A stretch of 64,000 nt of DNA from Thermogutta terrifontis (GTDB taxonomy: Bacteria; Planctomycetota; Planctomycetia; Pirellulales; Thermoguttaceae): positions 4,733,206 to 4,797,205 of the forward strand of contig NZ_CP018477.1 of the NCBI RefSeq assembly GCF_002277955.1. Reading direction: 5' to 3'. The position numbers and the translations under genes are program-made. The notes under the pieces are model-generated. The model was not told where the DNA came from and did not search any database. It saw nothing but the letters and a program-made list of their open reading frames with translations. Of the stretch, positions 10,039-17,879 are shown in pieces (positions within the stretch are counted from its first letter, which is position 1; every line of letters starts with the position of its first letter).

Positions 10039-11648
10039 GGGTCATTATTTACCGCATCACGTTGCTTGAGCCAACGCTAGTGACCGCGATTCAGGGCGAC
10101 CCAAACGAGGGGGTTGCGTTTGATTATATTCCGGGCAGCACCCTGCGCGGGGCAATCATCAAGAAATACCTTCGTACCAACCACCTAACCGAACTGGATA
10201 GTGCCGATCCTCATATTCGCCGGCTCTTCATCGACGGCACAACGTCCTACCTCAACGGCTATCCGCTCGACAGCCTGGACAAACGCACCTTGCCCACGCC
10301 GTTATCGTGGCATCGCGAGAAAGGCAATGAACAGGAGATTTTCGATTTCGCAGCAGAGCTGCCGGATCTTCCAGACGACAAACAGTGGCAATGGGTCGGA
10401 ACGCCGTTCTGCTCACTGGGAGAACCGAAAGATGAAAGCAAGCGAAAGGTGCAGCTGGTTCGGCCAGACCGTCACATTGCCGTGCATACCGCGCGCACCC
10501 GCCGATTCGGACGAGCCATGCCAGCTAATATGATCGATTCCTCGAAGGGCGATGTGCCGGGGGCCGTTTATCGCTACGATGCCCTGGCCGGGGGGCAGAA
10601 ATTCGAGGCCATCACGATCTGCGGCAACGATGCCGACGCCCAGGAAATTCGGTCGCTGCTTAACGGGGAGGTTATGCTAGGCGGCTCGCGCAGTGGCGGC
10701 TATGGACGCGCCACGCTCGAAGTCATCCGTGAGGAGAGCACAGAGAGTTGGCGGGAAGTGGGACTCCCGTTCGTAACTGAAGTGGACGACAAGCTCATCA
10801 TCACCTTCTTGAGCGATGCGCTGATCCGCGACGGAAACGGTCAGTTCACTATTGATCCGCTTGTTGTCACGGAAGCATTATCGCAGCGTCTGGGCGTTCC
10901 ATTGAAATTGCAACAGGCATTCCTGCGTGGGGAAATCGTTGGCGGGTTCAACCGCAAGTGGGGCCTGCCGCTCCCACAAGCGCTTGCCCTCAGAATGGGC
11001 AGTGTGTTCGTGTTTGATAAACCAGACTGTGATAAAAGCAAACTGAGGCAGCTGGAGTTACAGGGCATCGGAGAGCGGCGGGCGGAAGGCTTCGGACGTA
11101 TAGCCATCAATTGGCATCCAGGAGCGAAGTTGGAGGTAGATCCCACTCCGCCCTCGCAAACTATTCGTCCCGCGCAAATTCCGTCGGATTCGGACAGCCA
11201 GAGGCTGCTGAAACAGATGGCGGAAAGAATGCTGCGACTGCGGTTGGACGAACGGTTGATCGCTCGGACCAATGATATTCATATCATCAATCCTCCAAGC
11301 AACGCCCAAATCTCAAGGTTGCGAAGTATTCTTCATGATGAGCTAATGAAAGAAACTCCCTCCACGCAACGAATCCTCGAGTTCCTGAACAGAATCAGGG
11401 AACGCAATACGGCACGCAGACAATTCGAGCGAGCTCGGATAGAAACGAAGTCCTTGTTGAACTGGCTTGAAGAGACACTTCAGGACTCCACCTGGGAAAC
11501 AAGGTTCGGATTTCAACAGACTGACGCTCCCCGGATCGGCAGCATCCAGGCAAGTCTCACTGATGCGCTTCGCATCGAGTATCTTATACGTCTGGTCGAT
11601 GCAGTGCTGGCCCGCGCCGTCAAAGAAAACCGAAAGGAGGCGAAATAG
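10035..11648 (+). CDS. csx10: Type III-D RAMP protein Csx10 with C-terminal helical (Cas11-like) domain
   Basis: The start MRVIIYRITLLEPTLVTAIQ and the following FDYIPGSTLRGAIIKKYL are typical of Csx10, the Cas5-related RAMP of subtype III-D. The 537-residue protein reads as three parts. A first RAMP domain ends in the loop LGGSRSGGYGRATLE (about 216-230). A second RAMP domain ends in GIGERRAEGFGRIAINW (about 344-360). From about 375 to the end lies a helical region rich in Arg, Leu and Glu. This layout is like the Cas7-Cas5-Cas11 fusion described for III-D variant complexes; the domain naming is my inference. ATG at 10035 overlaps the previous stop. Its stop is 2 bases before the next start. 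Confidence 0.82.
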   Translation: MRVIIYRITLLEPTLVTAIQGDPNEGVAFDYIPGSTLRGAIIKKYLRTNHLTELDSADPHIRRLFIDGTTSYLNGYPLDSLDKRTLPTPLSWHREKGNEQEIFDFAAELPDLPDDKQWQWVGTPFCSLGEPKDESKRKVQLVRPDRHIAVHTARTRRFGRAMPANMIDSSKGDVPGAVYRYDALAGGQKFEAITICGNDADAQEIRSLLNGEVMLGGSRSGGYGRATLEVIREESTESWREVGLPFVTEVDDKLIITFLSDALIRDGNGQFTIDPLVVTEALSQRLGVPLKLQQAFLRGEIVGGFNRKWGLPLPQALALRMGSVFVFDKPDCDKSKLRQLELQGIGERRAEGFGRIAINWHPGAKLEVDPTPPSQTIRPAQIPSDSDSQRLLKQMAERMLRLRLDERLIARTNDIHIINPPSNAQISRLRSILHDELMKETPSTQRILEFLNRIRERNTARRQFERARIETKSLLNWLEETLQDSTWETRFGFQQTDAPRIGSIQASLTDALRIEYLIRLVDAVLARAVKENRKEAK

Positions 11649-11650
11649 CC

Positions 11651-13147
11651 ATGCCCCACTCCCTCTGGTCGCCTGACACATCGCGGCGAATCATCGCCCG
11701 TATTGTGGTTGAGGGAGATCTGATCCTCCAGACCCCTGCGCATTTCAGCAATGGCGACACTGACGAGTTAACCGATATGCCGCTCCTGGTAGATCCCCTT
11801 GACGGCAAAACGGCGTTGTTGACGGGCGCTTCGATCGCTGGAGCATTGCGAAGTTACCTCCGCGACCGCGAGCATGGATATGGACGGCCCGCCGATCCTA
11901 ATTCAGCCAGTGTCCTGCTCTTTGGGAGCTTGAAAGGCGATGACGACGGGGAACAGAGCCCGCTCATCGTGGACGACGCGCTGGGAAAACAGGGAACATT
12001 TGGCATCGAGATGCGAGACGGAGTCAGGATTGATCCCAAAAGCCGTACCGCGCAACAGCATAGGTTATTTGATCTGCAACTGTGGCCGGCGGGCACGACC
12101 TTTCCGCTGCGGTTTGAGTTACTCATCCGCGAAGGGGATGATGCTTCCGCTTTGAAGCGCGCCTTGGCAACTGCGCTCGCGGGATTCAACGATGGGGGCA
12201 TCACGCTGGGCGCACGCAAACGGCGCGGCTACGGACGGGTGAGCGTTGCGGGATGGCGGGTCAAGACGTATGACTTGACCCACGCTGATGAGCTGCTCGA
12301 TTGGATTGAGCATGGTGACGAACCGCTGACAAACGTTACGCCTGTTGCCGACATTGTAACCGCCCTGGACATTGCCGCCTTGGTGGATGATCAGCGCGAG
12401 TTCTTCCATATCTCCGCTACGTTCTTGCTCGATGGCTCACTGCTCATTCGGTCCGGCAGTGGGCAGGACGATCGGGGACCGGACATGGTGCACCTCCACG
12501 CGCGGCAGGCGGACGGGACCCGAAAGCCAGTCTTGTCCGGGACGAGCCTCGCCGGAGCGCTACGGACGCGAGCGCTGAAGATAGCCAATACATTGGACAC
12601 TTCTCACAATAGGACACGTGCAGAAGCATTGGTTGATGCAATGTTTGGAGCGGACATGGACAAAGTGCAGAAGCGCAGGCAACAGGGCGATACAGGCGCA
12701 ACACCATTTGCCAGCCGCGTCATGGTCACCGAGACCGTCATGCAAAATGTGAAAACGGATCTCGTCCAACACCGTGTCAGCATAGACCGCTTCACCGGCG
12801 GCGCGAGAGAGACTGCGCTGTTTAGCGAGCAGCCCGCATTTGGTGGCAATGATACAAACGTTACCATTGACCTGCGCTTGGTAAACCCGACGGACCACGA
12901 GATCGGCTTGCTCCTGCTGCTACTCAAGGACCTGTGGACAGGCGATTTGCCCTTAGGAGGCGAGAGCAGCGTCGGAAGGGGACGGCTTAGCGGAGAACGG
13001 GCAACACTCACGCTCCAGCGCAACGGAGCACCCATAACTTGGAAGATTATCACCAGTGGACATGGACTGACCATTGTCGGCGACCGTAATCAACTCGAGC
13101 GATTTGTCGCCGCACTCAATCGGCACTTGCAGGAGGTAAAGACGTGA
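11651..13147 (+). CDS. Type III-D double RAMP protein (Cas7-2x-like)
   Basis: This 498-residue protein contains two RAMP domains in one chain. The first starts IARIVVEGDLILQTPAHFSNG, has LLTGASIAGALRSYL (compare the G-x-S-L-x-G segment), and ends with LGARKRRGYGRVS (about 188-200). The second starts ISATFLLDGSLLIRSG (about 256), has VLSGTSLAGALRTRA and ends with LGGESSVGRGRLSG (about 436-449). Such a tandem would supply two neighbouring backbone positions on the CRISPR RNA, as Cas7-2x does in the III-D variant effector. The ribosome site AAAGGAGG lies 11 bases before the ATG. The stop overlaps the GTG start of csx19. No missing half or frameshift is seen. Confidence 0.78.
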   Translation: MPHSLWSPDTSRRIIARIVVEGDLILQTPAHFSNGDTDELTDMPLLVDPLDGKTALLTGASIAGALRSYLRDREHGYGRPADPNSASVLLFGSLKGDDDGEQSPLIVDDALGKQGTFGIEMRDGVRIDPKSRTAQQHRLFDLQLWPAGTTFPLRFELLIREGDDASALKRALATALAGFNDGGITLGARKRRGYGRVSVAGWRVKTYDLTHADELLDWIEHGDEPLTNVTPVADIVTALDIAALVDDQREFFHISATFLLDGSLLIRSGSGQDDRGPDMVHLHARQADGTRKPVLSGTSLAGALRTRALKIANTLDTSHNRTRAEALVDAMFGADMDKVQKRRQQGDTGATPFASRVMVTETVMQNVKTDLVQHRVSIDRFTGGARETALFSEQPAFGGNDTNVTIDLRLVNPTDHEIGLLLLLLKDLWTGDLPLGGESSVGRGRLSGERATLTLQRNGAPITWKIITSGHGLTIVGDRNQLERFVAALNRHLQEVKT

Positions 13148-13737
13148 AACGTGAGATCATATCGCGTCCTGCGGTGGTTGAACCCATCACAGATTGTTCC
13201 ATCAGCGACGTAAAAGTCTGGCTACAGACACAGGCTATTCAGCACAACCTGAGGTGGCTGCTGGCGCACGCTGACGACGGTGTGATCTGGGGTGAGCTGC
13301 GCGATGGACAGTTGGTCACATCTGACAGCGTGGTGCCCGAAGTGTCTCCACCCCTTCGCGCCGAGACGCTGCAGCAGGCGCGATTATTCGCCATTCACGC
13401 CGAACTCCTGCTCTGGCGGGATGGCGACAACCGGTGGCGTGCGCGTTTGATTCGCGACGCAGCAGAAGGAGAAGACTATGCGTTCACCGACGCCATTGAT
13501 GAACCGCAGATTCTCTGGGGCACCGATCCCCAGCCACTCGCCAACGGCTTCACGCTGATGAGCGATGGCGCACAAGGACTGCGCCATGCCATCCCGCTCG
13601 CTGTGAGAGGGAAATTTGACGAATCAAGCCGCCCCCTGCGCCTCTGGGTGCGACATTATCTGCAAGACGATGAAAGTGGTTTCACCCGCATCGTCGCCAG
13701 CCGACTCTTCGACGTGAAATTGGAGGAAGTAAAATGA
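13144..13737 (+). CDS. csx19: Type III-D CRISPR-associated protein Csx19 (TIGR03984 family)
   Basis: A 197-residue protein matching Csx19 in size, context and in the segment ARLFAIHAELLLWRDGDNRWRARLIRD, a strand-rich stretch I associate with this family. Csx19 is found only with III-D systems and has been seen as a structural subunit of a III-D variant complex; its exact job is unclear. The start is GTG at 13144, overlapping the previous stop (GTGA) with GGAGG 6 bases upstream; the end overlaps the next ATG (ATGA). The central part FTDAIDEPQILWGTDPQPLANGF then GAQGLRHAIPL also fits the family as I remember it, but I could not run a profile search. Confidence 0.7.
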   Translation: MKREIISRPAVVEPITDCSISDVKVWLQTQAIQHNLRWLLAHADDGVIWGELRDGQLVTSDSVVPEVSPPLRAETLQQARLFAIHAELLLWRDGDNRWRARLIRDAAEGEDYAFTDAIDEPQILWGTDPQPLANGFTLMSDGAQGLRHAIPLAVRGKFDESSRPLRLWVRHYLQDDESGFTRIVASRLFDVKLEEVK

Positions 13738-14573
13738 GCAATCGTCAGAAGTTAAATCTACCCAAACATAAAAATCCCTCCTCCCATCGCATCGCCAGCG
13801 CACCTTATAACTTTGTACCATTGCCCGAAAAGGTAGTGACGGTGGTGGAAAACGCCAATGAATTACCTGACCACGACCGCTATGACCCTGACCGACACAC
13901 AGGTTATTTTGAGGTGACACTGACCACGAAATCTCCTTTGTATGTACGATGTCCGCTCACCCGCGAGGAATTTGACCTGGAGGAACAAAACAAAGACAGG
14001 CACGGTCGTGCAGTCGACGATCGGACACGTTACACCGATCGCATCAAAAACACACCCGATTTCTTCTACACCCGCGACCGCAACCGCCCCGTCATTCCCG
14101 GCAGCAGCCTGCGCGGGATGCTCCGCAGTGTGCTGGAGATTGTGAGCTACGGAAAAATGCAATGGGTCACGGATAAAAGGCTCATCTATCGAGCTGTTGG
14201 TGATCCTTCATCGTTAGGTGATCATTATCGTCAGCAGATGCTCGGGCCTAATAGAGCCGCAAGTCCGGACATGCATTTCGACTATCCATCTCCACAGGTA
14301 AAGGGTGGATATTTGCGAAAAACAGATACTGGATGGGCTATCCAGCCCGCTCAGGAGATAATGGGCGAGACGTTTGTTCATGTCGAATACGATCACGCTG
14401 AGCCTATTATTGGAGGACACGGTCGGCAACGAGTACACGACGTGTTTGTTCAGCCAGCTCAACGAACACCTTCCAGCCGTGGGCGACATGGTCGGGGTAA
14501 TTTAACCTTGGACCTAGCGATAACACAGAAAGTATCGGCTTCGCCAGATCCCGATCTGGTTCCAGCCAAACTA
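13734..14573 (+). pseudogene. TIGR03986-type RAMP gene, 5' part, interrupted by IS630 insertion
   Basis: The first 280 codons of a large RAMP protein (TIGR03986 family, Cas7 with a long insertion) start MSNRQKLNLPKHKNPSSHRI and include FEVTLTTKSPLYVRC and VIPGSSLRGMLRSVLEIVS, the conserved N-terminal RAMP segments. At codon 280 (CTA, 14571-14573) the gene meets the left end of an IS630 element. Without excision the frame continues about 18 codons into the element and stops at 14627. Joining 14573 to 15817 restores one uninterrupted frame of 722 residues, so this is a recent insertion in a formerly intact gene. It is the last gene of the III-D operon, so loss should affect this subunit only, not downstream genes. 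Confidence 0.85.
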
Positions 14574-14601
14574 GTGCTCCGTCACAGGAAAATTTTGGGA
14601 T
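14574..14601 (+). repeat. IS630 left terminal inverted repeat
   Basis: Twenty-eight bases beginning GTGCTCCGTCACAGG and ending TTTTGGGAT, directly after the TA target. They match the reverse complement of the right end with one mismatch (A versus T at position 17). Confidence 0.92.
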
Positions 14602-14670
14602 TGTCTTGGGTGGGTGGGATGGGATAGGATGGGTGGTCGTTTCCGTTCCCTTTTGCCAAGGAGGGTTGCC

Positions 14671-15806
14671 ATGCGAAAGAAGTATATTGTCCGGCTGACC
14701 GAGGAAGAACGTCAGAAATGCCAGGAGGTCATTCGCAAGCTGAAGGGGACCAGCCAGAAGGTCCGTCGCGCTCAGATTCTGCTGAAGGCGGACGCGGACG
14801 GTCCGGCCTGGACGGACCAACAGATTGCCGAAGCGTTCGGGTGTCGGCGACAGACGGTGGAGAAGATTCGTCAGCGTTTTGTGGAACGGGGTTTTGAGGA
14901 GACGCTGGAAGGGAAGAGCCGGTCGGGGCCACCAGCGAACAAGATTCTGGATGGGGAGGTGGAAGCGAAAATCATTGCCACCCGTTTGGGGCCGCCGCCT
15001 GCGGGTTACGGTCAGTGGACGCTTCGCCTCCTGGCCCGTCGGTTGGTGGAGCTGAAAGTGGTGGAATCGATCAGCCACGAGACAGTACGCCGGGCGCTAA
15101 AAAAAACGAGATCACGGCGCGGAAGATTCAGTACTGGGTGATACCGCCGGAGGCGGATGCGGAGTTTGCCGCTCAGATGGAAGAGGTGCTGGAAGTGTAT
15201 TGTCGGCCGTATGATCCGTTGCATCCGGTCGTTTGCATGGACGAGCAGCCGGTGCAGTTGGTGAAGGAAGTGCGGCGTCCGATTCCGGCGACGAGAGGGC
15301 ATGCCCGGCGAGTGGATTACGAGTATGAACGAGCGGGGACGGCGGCGATCTTCCTGTTTTGCGAGCCCTTGGTCGGTTGGCGTCAGGCAACGGCGCGGGA
15401 ACGTCGGACGAAGAGTGACTGGGCCACGGAGGTGGCGGCGCTTTTGGACGGGCGTTACGCGGACTGTGAGCGGATCACGCTGATCTGCGACAACCTGAAC
15501 ACGCACACGAAAGGGGCGTTTTACGAGGTGTTCCCAGCGGAGCGGGCTCGTCAGTACGTTCGTCGCATTGAGTTTGTTTACACGCCGAAACACGGCAGTT
15601 GGCTGAACGTGGCGGAGTGCGAGTTGAGCTGTTTGACCCGGCAGTGTCTAGCGGGGCGTCGTGTGGGAGAGTTACGTCTTCTTCAGGAGGAAATTGCGGC
15701 GTGGTCGGGAGACCTAAACGCTCGGCAGCGGGGTGTCGACTGGCAAATGACCGCGGAAGATGCCCGCTGCAAACTGAAGTCTGTTTATCCCAAAATTATC
15801 CTGTGA
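14671..15806 (+). CDS. IS630-family transposase, two frames joined by probable -1 frameshift
   Basis: DDE transposase that cuts and joins the element at TA sites. Frame A (14671-15141) encodes the N-terminal helix-turn-helix part (TDQQIAEAFGCRRQTVEKIR) and linker. Frame B, one base back, encodes the catalytic core and ends at 15806, with the three acidic residues in VCMDEQP, LICDNLNTHT and GSWLNVAECE. The frames overlap at a run of eight A (15099-15106), a slippery A-AAA-AAA site that would give a fused protein of about 378 residues. Several IS630 elements use such a -1 slip; a chance single-base loss in the A-run is the alternative. The ATG has GGAGGG upstream (14660-14665). Confidence 0.85.
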
Positions 15807-15814
15807 CGGAGCAC
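15787..15814 (-). repeat. IS630 right terminal inverted repeat
   Basis: Read on the minus strand, 28 bases starting GTGCTCCGTCACAGG, with one mismatch to the left end. It begins before the transposase stop, so the last codons of the transposase lie within the repeat, and it is followed by the duplicated TA. Confidence 0.92.
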
Positions 15815-15816
15815 TA

Positions 15817-17145
15817 GTGGAGTCAGGTCACATAGGTGGCAAGCATCCCAAGCACTGGCATTGTGCAATCTACCAGCCTGATCCCAAGCGGCCACTTATT
15901 CCTATACCAGATGAGCTGTGGCAGATATATCAGGAGGATCGGGATTTGACTCGTGGATTGCCTACTCGCCCATTAACCAGAGATGGTGATCCTCTTTTCT
16001 ACCTGGTCGATGGGGCGGGTAATCTTGTATTCTTCGGACCTACGATGATGTTTCGCCTCCCCTATCAGCGATCAATTCATCAGTTGATCCCTGAACCGCT
16101 CCGAGACCCATTACAGGTTGACTATGCAGATGCAATATTCGGGTTTGTGAGGAGCAAAGACGACTTCCCAGCTACACAACTACCGCCGCAAGGCGACAAG
16201 CGTCGCGCTTACGCCGGACGCGTATTTGTAACCGATGCCGTGTTGGAAGAAGGCCAGACTGACTACTGGCTGTCCGATAAACCAATCACTCCCAAGATCC
16301 TCGCGACACCCAAACCCACCGCTTTTCAGCATTACCTGACCCAACAGGAGCCCGACGATAAGAACCGACTTGATCACTACGATAGCCCACCACCGCATGA
16401 AACTGTGATCCGCGGGCACAAACGCTACTGGCATCAGGGACTGAGTACGGACGAGGGATTGACGCTCGATCAAATGAGGGAGCGGATCGAGGAAAAGAGG
16501 GCGGGGCTCCGCGAGTTAGAAACCAGCACCCAACATACGCAACTTAGGCCTGTAAAACCAGGCGTGAGATTTAAGTTCCGGATCTACTTCGAAAACCTTT
16601 CTGACCGTGAGTTGGGGGCATTGTGCTGGACGCTACACCCGTTGGGCAATCCAGCGAAGACCTACTGTCATCATCTCGGCATGGGCAAGCCCCTGGGTAT
16701 GGGAGCAGTAAAGCTGGAGGCCACACTGTATTTGACAGATCGTCCAAAGCGCTACAGCTCACTCTTTGAAGACGATCACTGGCACACGGGAGTTACAGAT
16801 TCCGGCCAATCGCTTTCCGATCGGTCAACATTGGAAAGGCTCACGCAGGCCTTTGAGCAACACATCCTCGGCACGCTCGGGTTGAATAACCGCCGTCATC
16901 TTTCCGAAATCAAGCGTATTGGGATGCTCCTGAAGATGATGGAATGGCCCGGGTATCCGCCCGTTCCAAACATACCTCCCTTCTTGACAGTGCAAAACCG
17001 ACCTAATACGCGGTACATGACCATTCAACCCAAAAATGAGTACCGCGAGCGTCCGGTTTTGCCCGACCCATCCGCGTTCGACCCAACTCTCCAGAAACTG
17101 GCAGAGCCGGATACTGGCAATTCGCGAGGTTCGGCTTGTGGATGA
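15817..17145 (+). pseudogene. TIGR03986-type RAMP gene, 3' part, separated by IS630
   Basis: This 442-residue open stretch continues the interrupted RAMP. It reads ESGHIGGKHPKHWHCAIYQP right after the junction, then a long middle region (the insertion of the Cas7 domain) and ends with the RAMP-like loop HLGMGKPLGMGAVKLEATLYL (about residue 290 of this part). The GTG at 15817 could serve as a start by accident, but no ribosome site precedes it and the protein would lack its first RAMP strands, so I call it a broken gene. Its last residues (EPDTGNSRGSACG) look less conserved; a second frame (17036-17275) overlaps the end, so a late frameshift in the C-terminus cannot be excluded. Confidence 0.8.
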
Positions 17146-17283
17146 ACTTAATGTCGCCCAGCCTGTTCACCACCCCCACCTTCAGAACTTACCCATCGAG
17201 CATCCGGTGGAAACCTCAAAATACGCGAGCCCGAGCAGGTTAAAATTACAACCCGGCGCGAGTAAGTCGCGTTGACCAAAATG

Positions 17284-17619
17284 TCAAAGAAGCGAAAGTT
17301 CAGCCCCAGGGTCGCAAGGTCGTTTCGTAGATGATGTAGGCTCGCCTTTCCTTTTGTCCGAAAGGAGCGGCAGGTCCCAGCCTGCTTCGTCGCATCGTGT
17401 GCCATCGAGCAACATCCGCTCCCTCGGCTTCTGTTCCTTTCTGCATGCATCACGCTTTCCCGGACGACTCGGCATCCTGAAAGCATCGAGCATTTTCAAA
17501 AACTGCGACATGGTCGATGTGGCCAGGTCGGGCCCACCGTTTCGGTCGGCATCAGTTCGGTAAACCGAGTTCTGCCTCGGCTCTGCTGAACACGACTTCA
17601 TCCACATGTCGCCGCACAA
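17284..17619 (-). pseudogene. Possible decayed transposase fragment
   Basis: The region between the RAMP gene and the CRISPR leader has no intact gene. On the minus strand a 111-residue frame contains MSQFLKMLDAF then ERMLLDGTRCDEAG, which weakly resembles the region around the first catalytic aspartate (LLDGT) of IS4-type transposases; another minus frame continues with FRTKGKASLHHLRNDLATLG. This would fit a frameshifted IS relic, but the evidence is thin. Bases 17620-17740 show nothing I can name. Confidence 0.22.
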
Positions 17620-17744
17620 TTCGGAACACCAACACCCCCTGCGCGGAGATTGCCGAGCTGTGCCGCCAGTTTCCGCCGCCGGGGATCCTCATCTGAGTTC
17701 GTCACCCCCATTTAGACGCGCTCCCCCCTACCACATTGCGGGGC

Positions 17745-17773
17745 TTGACAGGACTGGCTTTCTTTCATACGCT
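17745..17773 (+). promoter_or_regulatory. Probable promoter of the CRISPR array (leader)
   Basis: A perfect -35 box TTGACA (17745-17750), a 17-base spacer and a weaker -10 TACGCT (17768-17773) point at the array. Transcription would start near 17780, about 100 bases before the first repeat. The direction agrees with the repeat ending ATTGAAAC, the usual 5' tag of mature CRISPR RNAs. Confidence 0.5.
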
Positions 17774-17778
17774 TAGTT

Positions 17779-17826
17779 GCAGTCGATCTCCAGGGATTTT
17801 CGCACGACCGGCGATCGACTGCAAAA
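17779..17826. repeat. 12-bp perfect inverted repeat in the CRISPR leader
   Basis: TTGCAGTCGATC at 17779-17790 is repeated exactly in reverse complement at 17815-17826, with 24 bases between. It starts a few bases after the predicted -10 box, so it could be an operator or a 5' hairpin of the pre-CRISPR RNA. The function is unknown. Confidence 0.6.
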
Positions 17827-17879
17827 CAGGGGGTGGGAGGAGGGCGGAAAGCCCGGAAAATAGCGGCTTTTGCGGGTGG

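Larger units (their letters stand above)
14574..15814 (+). mobile_element. IS630-family insertion sequence, complete, 1241 bp
   Basis: The element is bounded by 28-bp terminal inverted repeats (both begin GTGCTCCGTCACAGG; one mismatch at position 17) at 14574-14601 and 15787-15814. It is flanked on both sides by TA (14572-14573 and 15815-15816), the target duplication expected for IS630/Tc1-mariner elements. Inside is one transposase split over two overlapping frames. The near-perfect ends, clean duplication and lack of decay suggest recent and possibly still mobile insertion. It sits in the middle of a type III-D RAMP gene, in the same direction. Confidence 0.93.

Noticed and set aside
15015-15137. 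Upstream part of the second transposase frame as an independent start
   Set aside because: No ribosome site and the residues before the A-run (PSVGGAESGGIDQPRDSTPG) are a shadow of frame A; the frameshift explanation fits better.
17036-17275. Alternative C-terminal frame of the interrupted RAMP
   Set aside because: Could reflect a frameshift near 17110, but no conserved motif is in either frame, so the simple stop at 17145 is kept.
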